Assembly: GCA_029778615.1 (NCBI GenBank)
Contig: JAKOPZ010000180.1
Location: forward strand, 1-64,000
Origin: Chloroflexota bacterium
Lineage (GTDB): Bacteria > Chloroflexota > Anaerolineae > UBA4142 > SHND01
DNA: 64,000 nt
Direction of reading: 5' to 3'
Shown: piece by piece, positions 51,674 through 60,738 of the stretch
Layout of the letters: each line of letters starts with the position of its first letter
Numbering within the stretch: the stretch's first letter is position 1
The notes under the pieces: generated by a model
Databases searched by the model: none
What the model saw: the letters and a program-made list of their open reading frames with translations, nothing else
What the model was told of the DNA's origin: nothing
Made by a program: the position numbers and the translations under genes

Positions 51674-53071
51674 CTAGCGACCTCTGGCACAAGAGTTGTC
51701 CCCCATCCGCTTTACGCGTCGCATAATCAATTCACTGAACCAATCATCCAGACCACGCGATTGCAGAGCAATCCAGTACCATGCGATAGCGATTTCATGC
51801 ATGCACAACCGTTCCGACGCGAGTTCCAAATGATGGGTAAAGGGCACCCAAATCGAAAACAGAAAAGACAATTGGAGCACGGCAAACGGAATCACCGCAG
51901 ACACCCACACATAGCCGTCCGCAAAATTCGAGCTACGCAAACGCGCAACGGATAAAACAAAAAAAATTATCCAAAGCCCGCCCCACATGTCCACCGCCAA
52001 GAATTGCCGAATCGTATTAACGGCAATGAACGGCAAGCGCACCCATCGCGTAAAATCGAGCACCAAGGCAAAATCAGTCGCTTGAATATGAAAGGTGCTC
52101 AGAAAGGCAAACCACGGTACGATAATGCCCACCGCCGGCAGCAAGAATATCAAAAGGGAGCGAACACGCACACGCGCGGATTTGGACCGAGCCAACGCGA
52201 GCCAAATCGCGATTGCCACAAAATTGATGCCCCAATAGACAATTCCTTCGCGTTTGACCCAGACCCCCAGCGCAGCAAGCATTGCGCCAATGAGCAGGTC
52301 CGAATCGTTGCCGCGTTCGAACCAACGCCGTACAAAAACGACCGCGCCCAAGACATACAACATGAGCGGGACATCAGCATATCCCGATGGTGCAGCAATG
52401 GATGCAAGATACGGCACTGTGCCCAACAACACACTAAATAGCATCGCAATTCGACTTGACCCGATTTTGCGTACCGCCGAGTAAAACAACAGCAACAAGC
52501 AAAAATAAAAAAATGGAAAAATGATTTTGATGGCATGTTCATCCGCTTGACCAAGCCAAGCAAATGCCCACGCTTCGAGCGAGGCAACCAACAATGGATA
52601 ATCGCGATGAATGAATTCGGGCCAGGGGAACGCGAAATAGTTCGCCGTCCATCCGCCTTCGACGTACACAACGCGAGCTTTGAACCCCCAGTCTGTCCAT
52701 CCATCAAAACCCAAGTCCGTCTTGAGCGCGACCAGCGCAGCCAAGCCCGAGAGCAAAAAAATCGGCGTGGTCGCAAGGATTGAGAATTTCGTACAGCGCA
52801 ATGCAAGTTGTCTCTTTACAAAAAGTCTTTTCCCGTACGCCAAACTCACAAGCGTCAAGACGAAAAGAATTGTCAATCCGAGCGCGAGCGGCGCATACAC
52901 CAGCGAAAGATAAAAAAGCAACAACGCCACAACTCCGCATCCCAAGGCAAAGCCAAGCGCCATCCGTTCCGAGCCAGACCTCTCGCCCGGCGCCATCCAA
53001 TCCAACGCAAGGTTTCCAACAAGTAGGATGGAACCAAGTCCGGCAAGCACAACCAAAACCTCCAAACTCAT
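51674..53071 (-). CDS. Polytopic GT-C-like membrane protein
   Basis: The 465-aa protein has about twelve membrane helices. A luminal loop after helix 4 reads LGFDGWTDWGFKARVVY, with acidic residues in the usual GT-C position, and IHRDYPLLVASLEAWAFAW follows. PSGYADVPLMLYVLGAVV and VWVKREGIVYWGINF match the pattern of sugar-transferring family members in this region. The ATG at 53071 overlaps the stop of the 156-aa gene (ATGA). Confidence 0.7.
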   Translation of the reverse strand: MSLEVLVVLAGLGSILLVGNLALDWMAPGERSGSERMALGFALGCGVVALLLFYLSLVYAPLALGLTILFVLTLVSLAYGKRLFVKRQLALRCTKFSILATTPIFLLSGLAALVALKTDLGFDGWTDWGFKARVVYVEGGWTANYFAFPWPEFIHRDYPLLVASLEAWAFAWLGQADEHAIKIIFPFFYFCLLLLFYSAVRKIGSSRIAMLFSVLLGTVPYLASIAAPSGYADVPLMLYVLGAVVFVRRWFERGNDSDLLIGAMLAALGVWVKREGIVYWGINFVAIAIWLALARSKSARVRVRSLLIFLLPAVGIIVPWFAFLSTFHIQATDFALVLDFTRWVRLPFIAVNTIRQFLAVDMWGGLWIIFFVLSVARLRSSNFADGYVWVSAVIPFAVLQLSFLFSIWVPFTHHLELASERLCMHEIAIAWYWIALQSRGLDDWFSELIMRRVKRMGDNSCARGR

Positions 53072-53538
53072 TTGACCACCCACAGCGAACGCGTCTCGTC
53101 AAACCGCACGCAATTCTGCTGACAAGGCACAGCATCGGCAAGACCTTCAATCAAGACATATCGAATATCCCTTTTCTCCAACACGCGAACCCAGTTCGAA
53201 TCGCGCACATCCACCGATGTCCAAGCCGTAATCGGCGATTCAGCCGGTCCGTTCCCCAACCACACCACGCGGCGCGGATACAACTCAATCGCCAACCGGG
53301 CATACCGCGTGAGATAGTCATCGCTCGGTGGCGTGAGGTAACCCACTATTTCGCGCGGCGGAGTATTTTGGGACGCAAATTCCGTAAAGCCATTCAAATC
53401 GTGCGAGATGCTCCCCATGTAAATCTGCCAATTCCCGGACAGCGTCAGTGTGTCACGCCACAGCGTCATACCCAGCCCAAAAACCAACTGCATCCACAGT
53501 GCCAACGCGTAAAGCGCAATGCGCCGATTCAGTTTCAT
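53068..53538 (-). CDS. Small bitopic protein resembling a detached GT-C C-terminal domain
   Basis: The 156-aa protein has one N-terminal helix (ALYALALWMQLVFGLGMTLW) and then a soluble domain with VVWLGNGPAESPITAWTSV, NWVRVLEKRDIRYVLIEGL and a final ETRSLWVVK. This is like the C-terminal luminal domains of neighbouring GT-C proteins but without the transferase helices. It overlaps both neighbours by ATGA, so it is surely translated. The frame continues far upstream, but that part is the shadow of the PIG-V-like gene. It may be a split domain or an accessory subunit. Confidence 0.65.
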   Translation of the reverse strand: MKLNRRIALYALALWMQLVFGLGMTLWRDTLTLSGNWQIYMGSISHDLNGFTEFASQNTPPREIVGYLTPPSDDYLTRYARLAIELYPRRVVWLGNGPAESPITAWTSVDVRDSNWVRVLEKRDIRYVLIEGLADAVPCQQNCVRFDETRSLWVVK

Positions 53539-54929
53539 GCGACCCAACCCCACAATAAAAATTGCGCGGTCAAGTACAAATTCAAGGGCGCGCACACATA
53601 AACCACCGCGCGTTCCATCCACCGATTCTTGCTCCAATACGCGAGCAGCATCAACAATGGAAACAACGTCAACACATAACGCGTCATGCTGTTCAACGGC
53701 TGTGTATCCACGTAACGCAGCATCACAATCAAAAGCATTACCGAGCTGTACCACGCCAACGCGGGCGGCAACATTTTCCAGCCGCGCACTAAAATTGCAA
53801 ACGCAAGCAGTGCGGTAACCAAATTCAAAACATCCGCGAGCAAAAATTTTCCCGATGCAATGACTTGAAACGCATACAGCAGATTTTCCCACGGGGGCGC
53901 AAGTCGCGCGTTCAACTGCGGTTCGCTCGTCGGCAGCACATTGCCCTCCCCCGCCCACACGCGCAGCCAGAGATAGAACGCGCCCGCGCCCAAAGCGAGC
54001 GCGAGCATCAACATTTGCGCGAACGAAATTTTCTTGGACGCGCGGAAATTCTGCCACGCGTAATAGACCAGCGGCGCCAATAGCGCGATGCCTTGCAGCC
54101 GCGTCAGAATCGCGAGAAACGCAAAAAATCCAGCCCACGTCCACTGCGCGCGTTCGAGCGCGCGAAAACACAACAGCGTCAACAACAAAAATAACGATTC
54201 GGAATACGCGGTGAAAAAGAAAAACGCGGTCGGAAACAAAAGTGTAAAAATCACCGCGCGTTTTGCCGCACTCGCGTCGCGCCAGCGTTGTGTAAGGCGA
54301 AACAACAGCGCCAAACCCCACACCAGCGCGATTTGGGCAATGAGCCAACCCGCGAAAAAAAAGCGTCCGCCCAGAATTCTGCCCAAAACACTTTCGAACA
54401 ATGGATACAGCGGCGGAAAGTGAATGTCGCCGTTCGTCGCGCCATATCCCCTTTCCGCAATCGCCTGATACCACAACACATCAAACCGCTGCCATATCCC
54501 AAACCAACCGCGTTCGGGCACGAGGCCGCGATAGGGAAAAATATCTTGCGTCGTAAACGGCGCCAGCTCCAATTTTGTTCCCGTCAACGCGCCTTGCACC
54601 GCGCTTGCGTCGCGCAACGACCAAACGCTTTGCGTTTCCACATCGCTCATTGTCCCGTCGCCGTTCGCGCGAAACGTCAACACACGCCCATTGATTTCAC
54701 GCGAAAATACAAAACGCTCGCTCGACGCAACATCAAAATATGCAACGATGGGAACGCCGAACAAATCCAAATTTTGCAGCACGGTGGGAACGAGCAGCAT
54801 TACAACGATTCCCCACAGCGAATAAAAAATGCGCGCGACGACGAATACCCCAATCGCCCAACGCCACGCGGGGTCGAGCGAACGAAATTTTTCAGCGAGC
54901 CGTGTAGAGCAGGATGCGAAGGTCGCCAT
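53535..54929 (-). CDS. PIG-V-like GT-C membrane glycosyltransferase, copy 3
   Basis: The 464-aa protein has the PIG-V-like blocks IWQRFDVLWYQAIAERGY, IHFPPLYPLFESVLG, FPTAFFFFTAYSESLFLLL and LTRLQGIALLAPLVYY. Between helix 1 and the Q-R-F-D block it has an extra ~70-residue soluble insert (about 50-125) absent from copies 1 and 2. The ATG at 54929 overlaps the next gene upstream by 38 nt, which is long but leaves no better start. Confidence 0.8.
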   Translation of the reverse strand: MATFASCSTRLAEKFRSLDPAWRWAIGVFVVARIFYSLWGIVVMLLVPTVLQNLDLFGVPIVAYFDVASSERFVFSREINGRVLTFRANGDGTMSDVETQSVWSLRDASAVQGALTGTKLELAPFTTQDIFPYRGLVPERGWFGIWQRFDVLWYQAIAERGYGATNGDIHFPPLYPLFESVLGRILGGRFFFAGWLIAQIALVWGLALLFRLTQRWRDASAAKRAVIFTLLFPTAFFFFTAYSESLFLLLTLLCFRALERAQWTWAGFFAFLAILTRLQGIALLAPLVYYAWQNFRASKKISFAQMLMLALALGAGAFYLWLRVWAGEGNVLPTSEPQLNARLAPPWENLLYAFQVIASGKFLLADVLNLVTALLAFAILVRGWKMLPPALAWYSSVMLLIVMLRYVDTQPLNSMTRYVLTLFPLLMLLAYWSKNRWMERAVVYVCAPLNLYLTAQFLLWGWVA

Positions 54930-56391
54930 AGTTGGTCTCTTGAACGCGCTGAAAGTGTTGGTCGAGCCGCGCGAGATTCGCGTGCGGTTGATTCAATGCT
55001 TGTGCCTCGTCAATCGCCGTTTGGTAAATTACAAACCACACGCGCGTTTTGCCGCGCACCGCTTGGTCAAAATCAATCGGATACAATTCCATCGCCGCCT
55101 GCGATGCGGGCGCGAACGTATCATTGTCCGATTGCGGCGGGTCGGCGAGAAATACCTGCGGGAGCGCGCGGTCGTACAGGTGCATGGGCAAGAACGCGAG
55201 TTTGTTGTCATGCAAAATCACATCGCCCTCGCGCCGCTGTGCGCGCAAGAACGCATCCGCTTCCACATACGGCGCGCGCCGCCATTCCCCATACGCAGAA
55301 TAATAAAAGGGCAGCAGCGCGCTCGCGAAAAGGAGCGCAAACGCGGCGAGTCCAATTTGAAACACACGCGGCGCGCGCGAGGCAACGAACGCGAGCAAAA
55401 TCCCATACATCAGTGCGGATGCCATCGCGCCGCGCGGGACAAAGACGGGACGAATCAGAAACGAGAGAATGAACAACAGAATCGGAGGAACGAGTGCAGA
55501 GGTGACAACAAGCCCCAACAGGGAAAATTTTTTGGTACGCGCGATTTTGAACAATTGCCAGACGACGAGAATCAAAATTAACACCGCCACAAATAGCGCC
55601 AACGCGATAAGGGGGGGGGGAAGCGGCAGGTATGTAGTGAACACCAACAGCCACTGCACCACGTCGAGCAAACCGGGCGTTTGCGTCCAAAACGCGCGCT
55701 GAATTTTCTCCAACTGGGTTGGAACGTAAAACAACCACGGTGTAAATAAAAGCGCCCCGCCAAGTTGCGCCAAAATCAAACGCCCTTGCACGCGCCATGC
55801 GCGTTGGAGCAAAAAATAAATGTTTCCCGCCAGCAACGAAACGAATGCGAGATTGTGGGAATACAACGCAATCGCCGTGCCGAGCGCGACGAGTGCAAGT
55901 CCCCAACGGTTTTCCAATCGCATCACGCCATACCAATTCATCAGCACGCCCAACGCGAGCAGCGTGTACATGCGCAATTCCTGCGCGTGATAAATTTGAA
56001 ACGGCATTAACGCGACGAGAAAGATTGCCCACTCTGCCGCGCGTCTGCCGAACGCGCGCTTGGCAATCACATACACAAACGCCAATCCCAACAATGACAA
56101 ACTCACCGGCAACATTCGCATTGCCAGTGGAGTTTGTCCGACGAAATTCATCCACGCGGACAACAACAAATAATAACCCGGCGGCATCGTGTCCGCCGCC
56201 GTTCCCGATGCAATTGCCGCCGGTCCGCGTTCTGCGAGCAGCACGCTGAACGCGTCGTCGTACCACAACGGACGCGTTTCAATCACAATGAGCCGCAGCG
56301 CGAATGCCAAGAGCAGGATTGCGACAATGCGCGCATAACGCGAATCAAGTGACTTGATCGGAAAGGGGTTGGTGCGTGAAACGTGAAACAT
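54892..56391 (-). CDS. GT39-type membrane glycosyltransferase
   Basis: The 499-aa protein has the GT39 first-loop motif TRPLWYDDAFSVLLAERG (about 40-58), TMPPGYYLLLSAWMNF, and the family helix HAQELRMYTLLALGVL. It ends in a soluble domain with NLARLDQHFQRVQETNYGDLRILLY. The ATG at 56391 lies inside heptad array 13, so the first residues (MFHVSRT) are array-encoded. It overlaps the upstream gene by 47 nt. A run of ten G/C bases at 55611-55620 encodes a PPP in a membrane loop. Confidence 0.82.
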   Translation of the reverse strand: MFHVSRTNPFPIKSLDSRYARIVAILLLAFALRLIVIETRPLWYDDAFSVLLAERGPAAIASGTAADTMPPGYYLLLSAWMNFVGQTPLAMRMLPVSLSLLGLAFVYVIAKRAFGRRAAEWAIFLVALMPFQIYHAQELRMYTLLALGVLMNWYGVMRLENRWGLALVALGTAIALYSHNLAFVSLLAGNIYFLLQRAWRVQGRLILAQLGGALLFTPWLFYVPTQLEKIQRAFWTQTPGLLDVVQWLLVFTTYLPLPPPLIALALFVAVLILILVVWQLFKIARTKKFSLLGLVVTSALVPPILLFILSFLIRPVFVPRGAMASALMYGILLAFVASRAPRVFQIGLAAFALLFASALLPFYYSAYGEWRRAPYVEADAFLRAQRREGDVILHDNKLAFLPMHLYDRALPQVFLADPPQSDNDTFAPASQAAMELYPIDFDQAVRGKTRVWFVIYQTAIDEAQALNQPHANLARLDQHFQRVQETNYGDLRILLYTAR

Positions 56392-57607
56392 CAAGCGTCA
56401 AGGCGAAAAACGCAAACAGTGTGAACATTGGCAGAATTGTCGTTACGACAACGGCTTCTTGATTTCCTTGCAGAAAATTCAAAAAAACAATCCACGGGAC
56501 CAAGAGCAAAAAACACACAGACAGAAATAAAATTGCGCGCCGTTTTTGGACGAGCCATTTGCCAAACCACGCGAACCAAAAAATAAACAAGAGCACCTGG
56601 TCCGGCGTGCCGATTCTGCCCGCCATCAACGTCGTTACCAATGCGACGAATCCGAGCGTTGGTTGAAACGCGTACCAAGTGCGGGAACGATTTTTCCAGA
56701 CGAGCCCAATCATGCCGCTAACGAGTGCGGCGCTCGCAAAATAGAAGGCAAGAGCTGCCGGTAACGGCGGCAAGAGCAATTTGAAAAAAGTTTCGAGCGG
56801 CGGACCCACAGGCGCGTACTGCGCGTAATTTCGCAGTCCGTTCAAGAAATCCGTCAGCCAGGTTGGCACGAGCAGAAACGACGAGACAATCAAAAGCATC
56901 AACGTTGACAGCGCGCTCCACACCACGCGGCGTCTGCCGTTCATCCAGCACCAAAACAGAATCACGGGCAGTAACAAAATGACGGGCTGTGGTTTTGCCG
57001 ACGCCAGCGCGAGCAAAATTCCGGCAGTTGTGTCATTCCCGCGCGCGAGGGCAAGCGCTGCCCACGCGACGAACGCAAACGCAAGCAGCGCGTATTGTCC
57101 CAGAAAAATTCCACGCACCGATGGATAAAACAAAAACACGCCAAGCAAGATGGAAGCGAGCACAAGCGGCGACCACGTGATTCGATTCACCACAGCCAAT
57201 GCCAACGCGCCGGCAACCACTCCCACCACCAGCAGCGCCATCCACAACGCTTGGGCAAGCGCGTACGGAAACGCCGTGAACGGCGCGGCAAGATACGCCG
57301 CATACAACGGATACGCGAACGCAACCTGGTCCTCGTCCGGGCGCGCGAGGCGTCCATACATGCCCAATTGAATTTCACGCGTCACCTTTTCCGCATACGG
57401 ATTTTCGCCGCGCCAGAACAACGCGCGCGCACCGACCCAACGCGAATAAAAATCATTCGCGCCCGGCGCGTTCCGCGTCAAGCCCGTGTAAATGCCGAAC
57501 GCGAGCAGTGAGTAGATTAACCCAACCACGCCGACGACGAATAGCGCACGATGAACAGAGCCCGTTTGAGGTTTGACGTTTGAGACGTTGACGTTATTTG
57601 ATTTCAT
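56345..57607 (-). CDS. GT87 (DUF2029)-type membrane glycosyltransferase
   Basis: The 420-aa protein has about ten helices. The first loop has ANDFYSRWVGARALFWRGENPY, followed by AFAYPLYAAYLAAPF and FLGQYALLAFAFVAWAALA. These are typical of GT87 polyprenyl-mannose-dependent mannosyltransferases; the sugar here is inferred at best. Its first ~15 residues (MKSNNVNVSNVKPQTG) are encoded by heptad array 14, and its tail contains LDVSRFTHQPLS from array 13. No alternative start is seen downstream, so the array start may really be used. Confidence 0.8.
   Translation of the reverse strand: MKSNNVNVSNVKPQTGSVHRALFVVGVVGLIYSLLAFGIYTGLTRNAPGANDFYSRWVGARALFWRGENPYAEKVTREIQLGMYGRLARPDEDQVAFAYPLYAAYLAAPFTAFPYALAQALWMALLVVGVVAGALALAVVNRITWSPLVLASILLGVFLFYPSVRGIFLGQYALLAFAFVAWAALALARGNDTTAGILLALASAKPQPVILLLPVILFWCWMNGRRRVVWSALSTLMLLIVSSFLLVPTWLTDFLNGLRNYAQYAPVGPPLETFFKLLLPPLPAALAFYFASAALVSGMIGLVWKNRSRTWYAFQPTLGFVALVTTLMAGRIGTPDQVLLFIFWFAWFGKWLVQKRRAILFLSVCFLLLVPWIVFLNFLQGNQEAVVVTTILPMFTLFAFFALTLDVSRFTHQPLSDQVT
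56372..56406. repeat. Heptad array 13
   Basis: Units gtgcgtg, aaacgtg, aaacatc, aagcgtc, aaggcga in strict register lie where the GT87 and GT39 genes overlap. The array gives the ATG of one and part of the tail of the other. Confidence 0.75.
57565..57607. repeat. Heptad array 14
   Basis: Units gtttgag, gtttgac, gtttgag, acgttga, cgttatt, tgatttc. Read on the minus strand the array holds the start codon and N-terminus of the GT87 gene and the stop codon of the 680-aa gene. Confidence 0.85.
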
Positions 57608-59636
57608 AGACCGCGTACGGCGATTGTTCCGCGTTCAGCAATTCCAATTTTCCCTCGCGCGTTTGTAATTCCAAATTCGCGTTCCCGTACACCAACCGCA
57701 AATGATTTTTTTCTAACGCGGCGAGCGTTTGCATTTCCGCTTTTCCGATGGGGTCATATTCCGACTGAAGCATCGCATTCAAGCCCTCGCGATACAAAAG
57801 CGCGTGCGTGTATCCTGCGCGCCGCCAAGCGTTTACAATCGCGTCCGCATCTCCGTTGTACAAAAATTGCAGGTGCGCGAATTTATCCAAAATCGCGTCG
57901 GGCTGCACGGCGCGTTCGATATAGTACGTGCGCGGTTCCCACAGCACGACAATGCGCGCGTCAGGCGGCAAATTCGCGTTGACCCACTGCGCCACGGCGT
58001 AATGCGCGCCGAGATTGCGCGCGAGAAATTCGCCGCGCGTTTCAATCCCCAAGAGAACGTCGAACGGACGCGCGCGCAGCGTGGCAAGCCCATTGCTCAC
58101 CACACTCAAACTCAACCCCAACCCAAGCACCAGTGCGGCGAACCGCTGTATCGAAAATTGGGGCAGCGAAATTTGCGCGAGCCGCTGAAAGCCCTCCGCC
58201 GCGAAAATTGCCAGAAGCGGAAACGCGGGAAACAACAAGCGCGTCTGCCACAACAATTTGGACTGCGCGATGCCCAGCATCCAAAATAGAAACAGTGCCG
58301 CAATCAGAAACCACGCGGCGCGCAAGGGAAAATTTTTTTGTGTCGCGTCGCGTTTGAGAAGATTGAACGGCAGTAACGCCAGCAGCAGCGCGCCAATCGT
58401 CGCATCGAAATCACCGCCTTGAAAACCCTTCACCGTCGCCGTCCACGGCACGAGCAATAATTCCAGCGGCGCGTTCCACAATCCACTCCCGAACCGCGCA
58501 TACCAATTCGCGCGCCACGCGTCCCAATACAAGCCGCCGAACACGAACGGATAAATCGGATTGCCGACGAAAAAAAAGTTTCGCAGATACCACGCGATTC
58601 CCAAAATGAGCGCGGCGAGTCCCAACATCAGCGCCTGCGTCAACGCGCGCCGCGTAGGCAATCTGTTTTGAAACAACACAATCGCGCCGAGCGCGAGCGG
58701 AATAAACAATGCCGTGTATTTTTCACCGAGCGCGAATCCCGCGAGCGCGCCGGCGAGGACGAAATCACGCGCGCGCTGCGTTTCGATGGCGCGCAGGGTC
58801 CAAAACAACGCGGTGATGGTGTACACCATCAGCGCGGCGTCGTTGTAGGCATAGGTTGAAATCAACAGAATCGAAGGCACCGCGACCAACAGTGCGGCGG
58901 CGAGCCAACCGACGCGCCACGAAAAATAACGCGCCGCGAATGCCAACCCCGCGCCGAGCGTCAACACCAAAAACGTCCAATGCACCACTTGCGCGGCGAC
59001 ATCGCTTTTCATCCCCATCGCCGCGAGAAAAAGCATTTCGACCAGCGCGGGATAATTCAACGAAACGTTATCGGGGGGGGGTGAAAAGCGTCCCTGCTCC
59101 AAAGCGAGTTTGGGAAGAATGAGATGATACTGCAAACCATCCCAACCCGTCGGCGGCGTCAGCGCAAAGACGAGCGCAAGGAAGAGATTGACGAGAATAA
59201 AAATGGCGAGCGCGAGTTCGCCGCGCCCCGCGCGCGGCGATTCGACGGAACGGAGACTCTGCCACAACGCGACGACATCGCGATGAAACAGTCCCACCAC
59301 AAGCAAAACGACGACCCAAAAAGCGAGCGGCTGAATCAATCCAAACATGCCCAACGCGAAAATGCCGAGCGCGAGAATCCCATACCCGACGCTCGTTTGC
59401 AAGACCAGCGCTTCGAGCGCGGTGGCAAATTCAAACGCGCGCAGCGCACGATGTCCGAGTGCGGCGGCTGCCGTGAGCAGCAGCGCGACGACAGCCAAAT
59501 CGCCGAGCGTGTTCACCGCGCTCGAAATATTTTGCAAATCGAAGGGGCGATGCAGTAAATAGTACGGGACGACGACGGCAAAAATCCAAACCAATGCAAA
59601 CGCGGCAAGCAGAAACGAACGAAAGGAGGGTTTCAT
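57594..59636 (-). CDS. Large GT39-like membrane glycosyltransferase
   Basis: The 680-aa protein has about fourteen hydrophobic segments. A luminal loop has TPPTGWDGLQYHLILPKLALEQGRF (catalytic-type Asp). STYAYNDAALMVYTITALFWTL and GEKYTALFIPLALGAI follow. A C-terminal soluble domain of about 130 residues begins near WVNANLPPDARIVVLWEPRTYY. A 9-base G/C run (59073-59081) encodes PPP in the first loop. The last codons EIK and the stop lie in heptad array 14. Confidence 0.78.
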   Translation of the reverse strand: MKPSFRSFLLAAFALVWIFAVVVPYYLLHRPFDLQNISSAVNTLGDLAVVALLLTAAAALGHRALRAFEFATALEALVLQTSVGYGILALGIFALGMFGLIQPLAFWVVVLLVVGLFHRDVVALWQSLRSVESPRAGRGELALAIFILVNLFLALVFALTPPTGWDGLQYHLILPKLALEQGRFSPPPDNVSLNYPALVEMLFLAAMGMKSDVAAQVVHWTFLVLTLGAGLAFAARYFSWRVGWLAAALLVAVPSILLISTYAYNDAALMVYTITALFWTLRAIETQRARDFVLAGALAGFALGEKYTALFIPLALGAIVLFQNRLPTRRALTQALMLGLAALILGIAWYLRNFFFVGNPIYPFVFGGLYWDAWRANWYARFGSGLWNAPLELLLVPWTATVKGFQGGDFDATIGALLLALLPFNLLKRDATQKNFPLRAAWFLIAALFLFWMLGIAQSKLLWQTRLLFPAFPLLAIFAAEGFQRLAQISLPQFSIQRFAALVLGLGLSLSVVSNGLATLRARPFDVLLGIETRGEFLARNLGAHYAVAQWVNANLPPDARIVVLWEPRTYYIERAVQPDAILDKFAHLQFLYNGDADAIVNAWRRAGYTHALLYREGLNAMLQSEYDPIGKAEMQTLAALEKNHLRLVYGNANLELQTREGKLELLNAEQSPYAVYEIK

Positions 59637-59647
59637 GGCGAATCAAT

Positions 59648-60673
59648 TCAGACGCGCGGCGCGGGCTCGTAGCGTTTTTGCAATTCATCCAACGACGCGC
59701 CGCGCAACTCTATCTTGGCTGCTTCGATTTGCCCCAAACCTGCCCATGCCATGAACGCGAGAATTTCAATCTGCGCGGGGTCAAAGCCCATTAACCGCGC
59801 GCAGGTCGCATCCACCGCCAAAAAATCCCCCCCCCCTAGTAACGCGCCCGTCGCCACCGGCGTGCCAAACAACGGACCATCGCCTTGCAAACCGACAATG
59901 CCGTCCACGAGCGCAAAACGTTTGGGCGTCGGAAGGGAATCGAGCAGTTCTGCGAGAAACGCGTCAATGCCGTGAATGTGCAGCGTGTTTTTGGGAAAGC
60001 CGTATTTCACGCCAGGGACAATGCCAAACAAATTTTTGATGCTCCCCGAAATGCGCGTCCAGTGATGCGTTTTCAATTTGGGCAGTGAAATCAAGGCGTC
60101 CGCTTCGACGACTGTGCGCGCCATAAACAAAAAATCCATTTTCGCGTAACCGCCGCGCAGTGGAATTTTTACAAGGTCGTCGTAATTCAAATCCACAAAT
60201 TCGATGCGTTCTTGTGTCAGCATTTCACGATAACCCGTTTCGAGCAAAATCGCGTGCGGGTCGCGGCGAAAGGTGGTGCCTTCCGCGACGACAACCGATT
60301 TTACTTGAATCTCATCGCGCAAAAATTGAATCAACGCGCGCGTCACCTGCGGCGCGGTGAAACACGGACGTCCGGGAATCGAGTCCACCAAATTCGGTTT
60401 CAACACGACGCGCGCATTTTCCAAATTTGGCGCGTTTGCATCGCGCCACAGCGCGCGGATTGCGCCCAACAAATCCGCGTCGTACGAAGGAACCGTCGCG
60501 AGCGCCACGCGCGTCGGCGATGCCAGGCGTGCAGTCTGTCCGCGCAGCATCCAGCGCAGCCATTTATCCAAGCCGACCGATTCCGTTTGTTTGTAAATGA
60601 CTGCACCGCCCGCGAGGATGCCGGTGCCGAGCGCGAGGCGGAGGAGCGTGCGGCGCGAGAGGTTGCGATTCAT
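59648..60673 (-). CDS. DUF362-domain protein with Tat-like signal
   Basis: The 341-aa protein begins MNRNLSRRTLLRLALGTGIL, a twin-arginine-type export signal. The DUF362 domain follows (about 75-300), with RVVLKPNLVDSIPGRPCFTAPQVTRAL, SLPKLKTHHWTRISGSIKNLFGIVPGVK and DGIVGLQGDGPLFG. The function of DUF362 is not established. A run of ten G/C bases (59827-59836) encodes GGG. The ATG at 60673 follows the Tat pattern; the upstream open frame is array-derived. Confidence 0.88.
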   Translation of the reverse strand: MNRNLSRRTLLRLALGTGILAGGAVIYKQTESVGLDKWLRWMLRGQTARLASPTRVALATVPSYDADLLGAIRALWRDANAPNLENARVVLKPNLVDSIPGRPCFTAPQVTRALIQFLRDEIQVKSVVVAEGTTFRRDPHAILLETGYREMLTQERIEFVDLNYDDLVKIPLRGGYAKMDFLFMARTVVEADALISLPKLKTHHWTRISGSIKNLFGIVPGVKYGFPKNTLHIHGIDAFLAELLDSLPTPKRFALVDGIVGLQGDGPLFGTPVATGALLGGGDFLAVDATCARLMGFDPAQIEILAFMAWAGLGQIEAAKIELRGASLDELQKRYEPAPRV

Positions 60674-60729
60674 TTTTGATTTATGATTTTTGATTGACCA
60701 TTGAACGTTTGACGATTCGCCATTCACTT
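60667..60729. repeat. Heptad array 15 (nine units)
   Basis: Units gattcat, ttttgat, ttatgat, ttttgat, tgaccat, tgaacgt, ttgacga, ttcgcca, ttcactt without register slip. It fills the gap between the squalene-cyclase-like gene and the DUF362 gene and overlaps the latter's ATG. Confidence 0.9.
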
Positions 60730-60738
60730 TGCCCTGTG

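Noticed and set aside
53539-54474. N-terminal 312 codons of the open frame that ends in the 156-aa protein
   Set aside because: This part is the frame-shifted shadow of the PIG-V-like gene. The ATGA overlap at 53535-53538 marks the true start.
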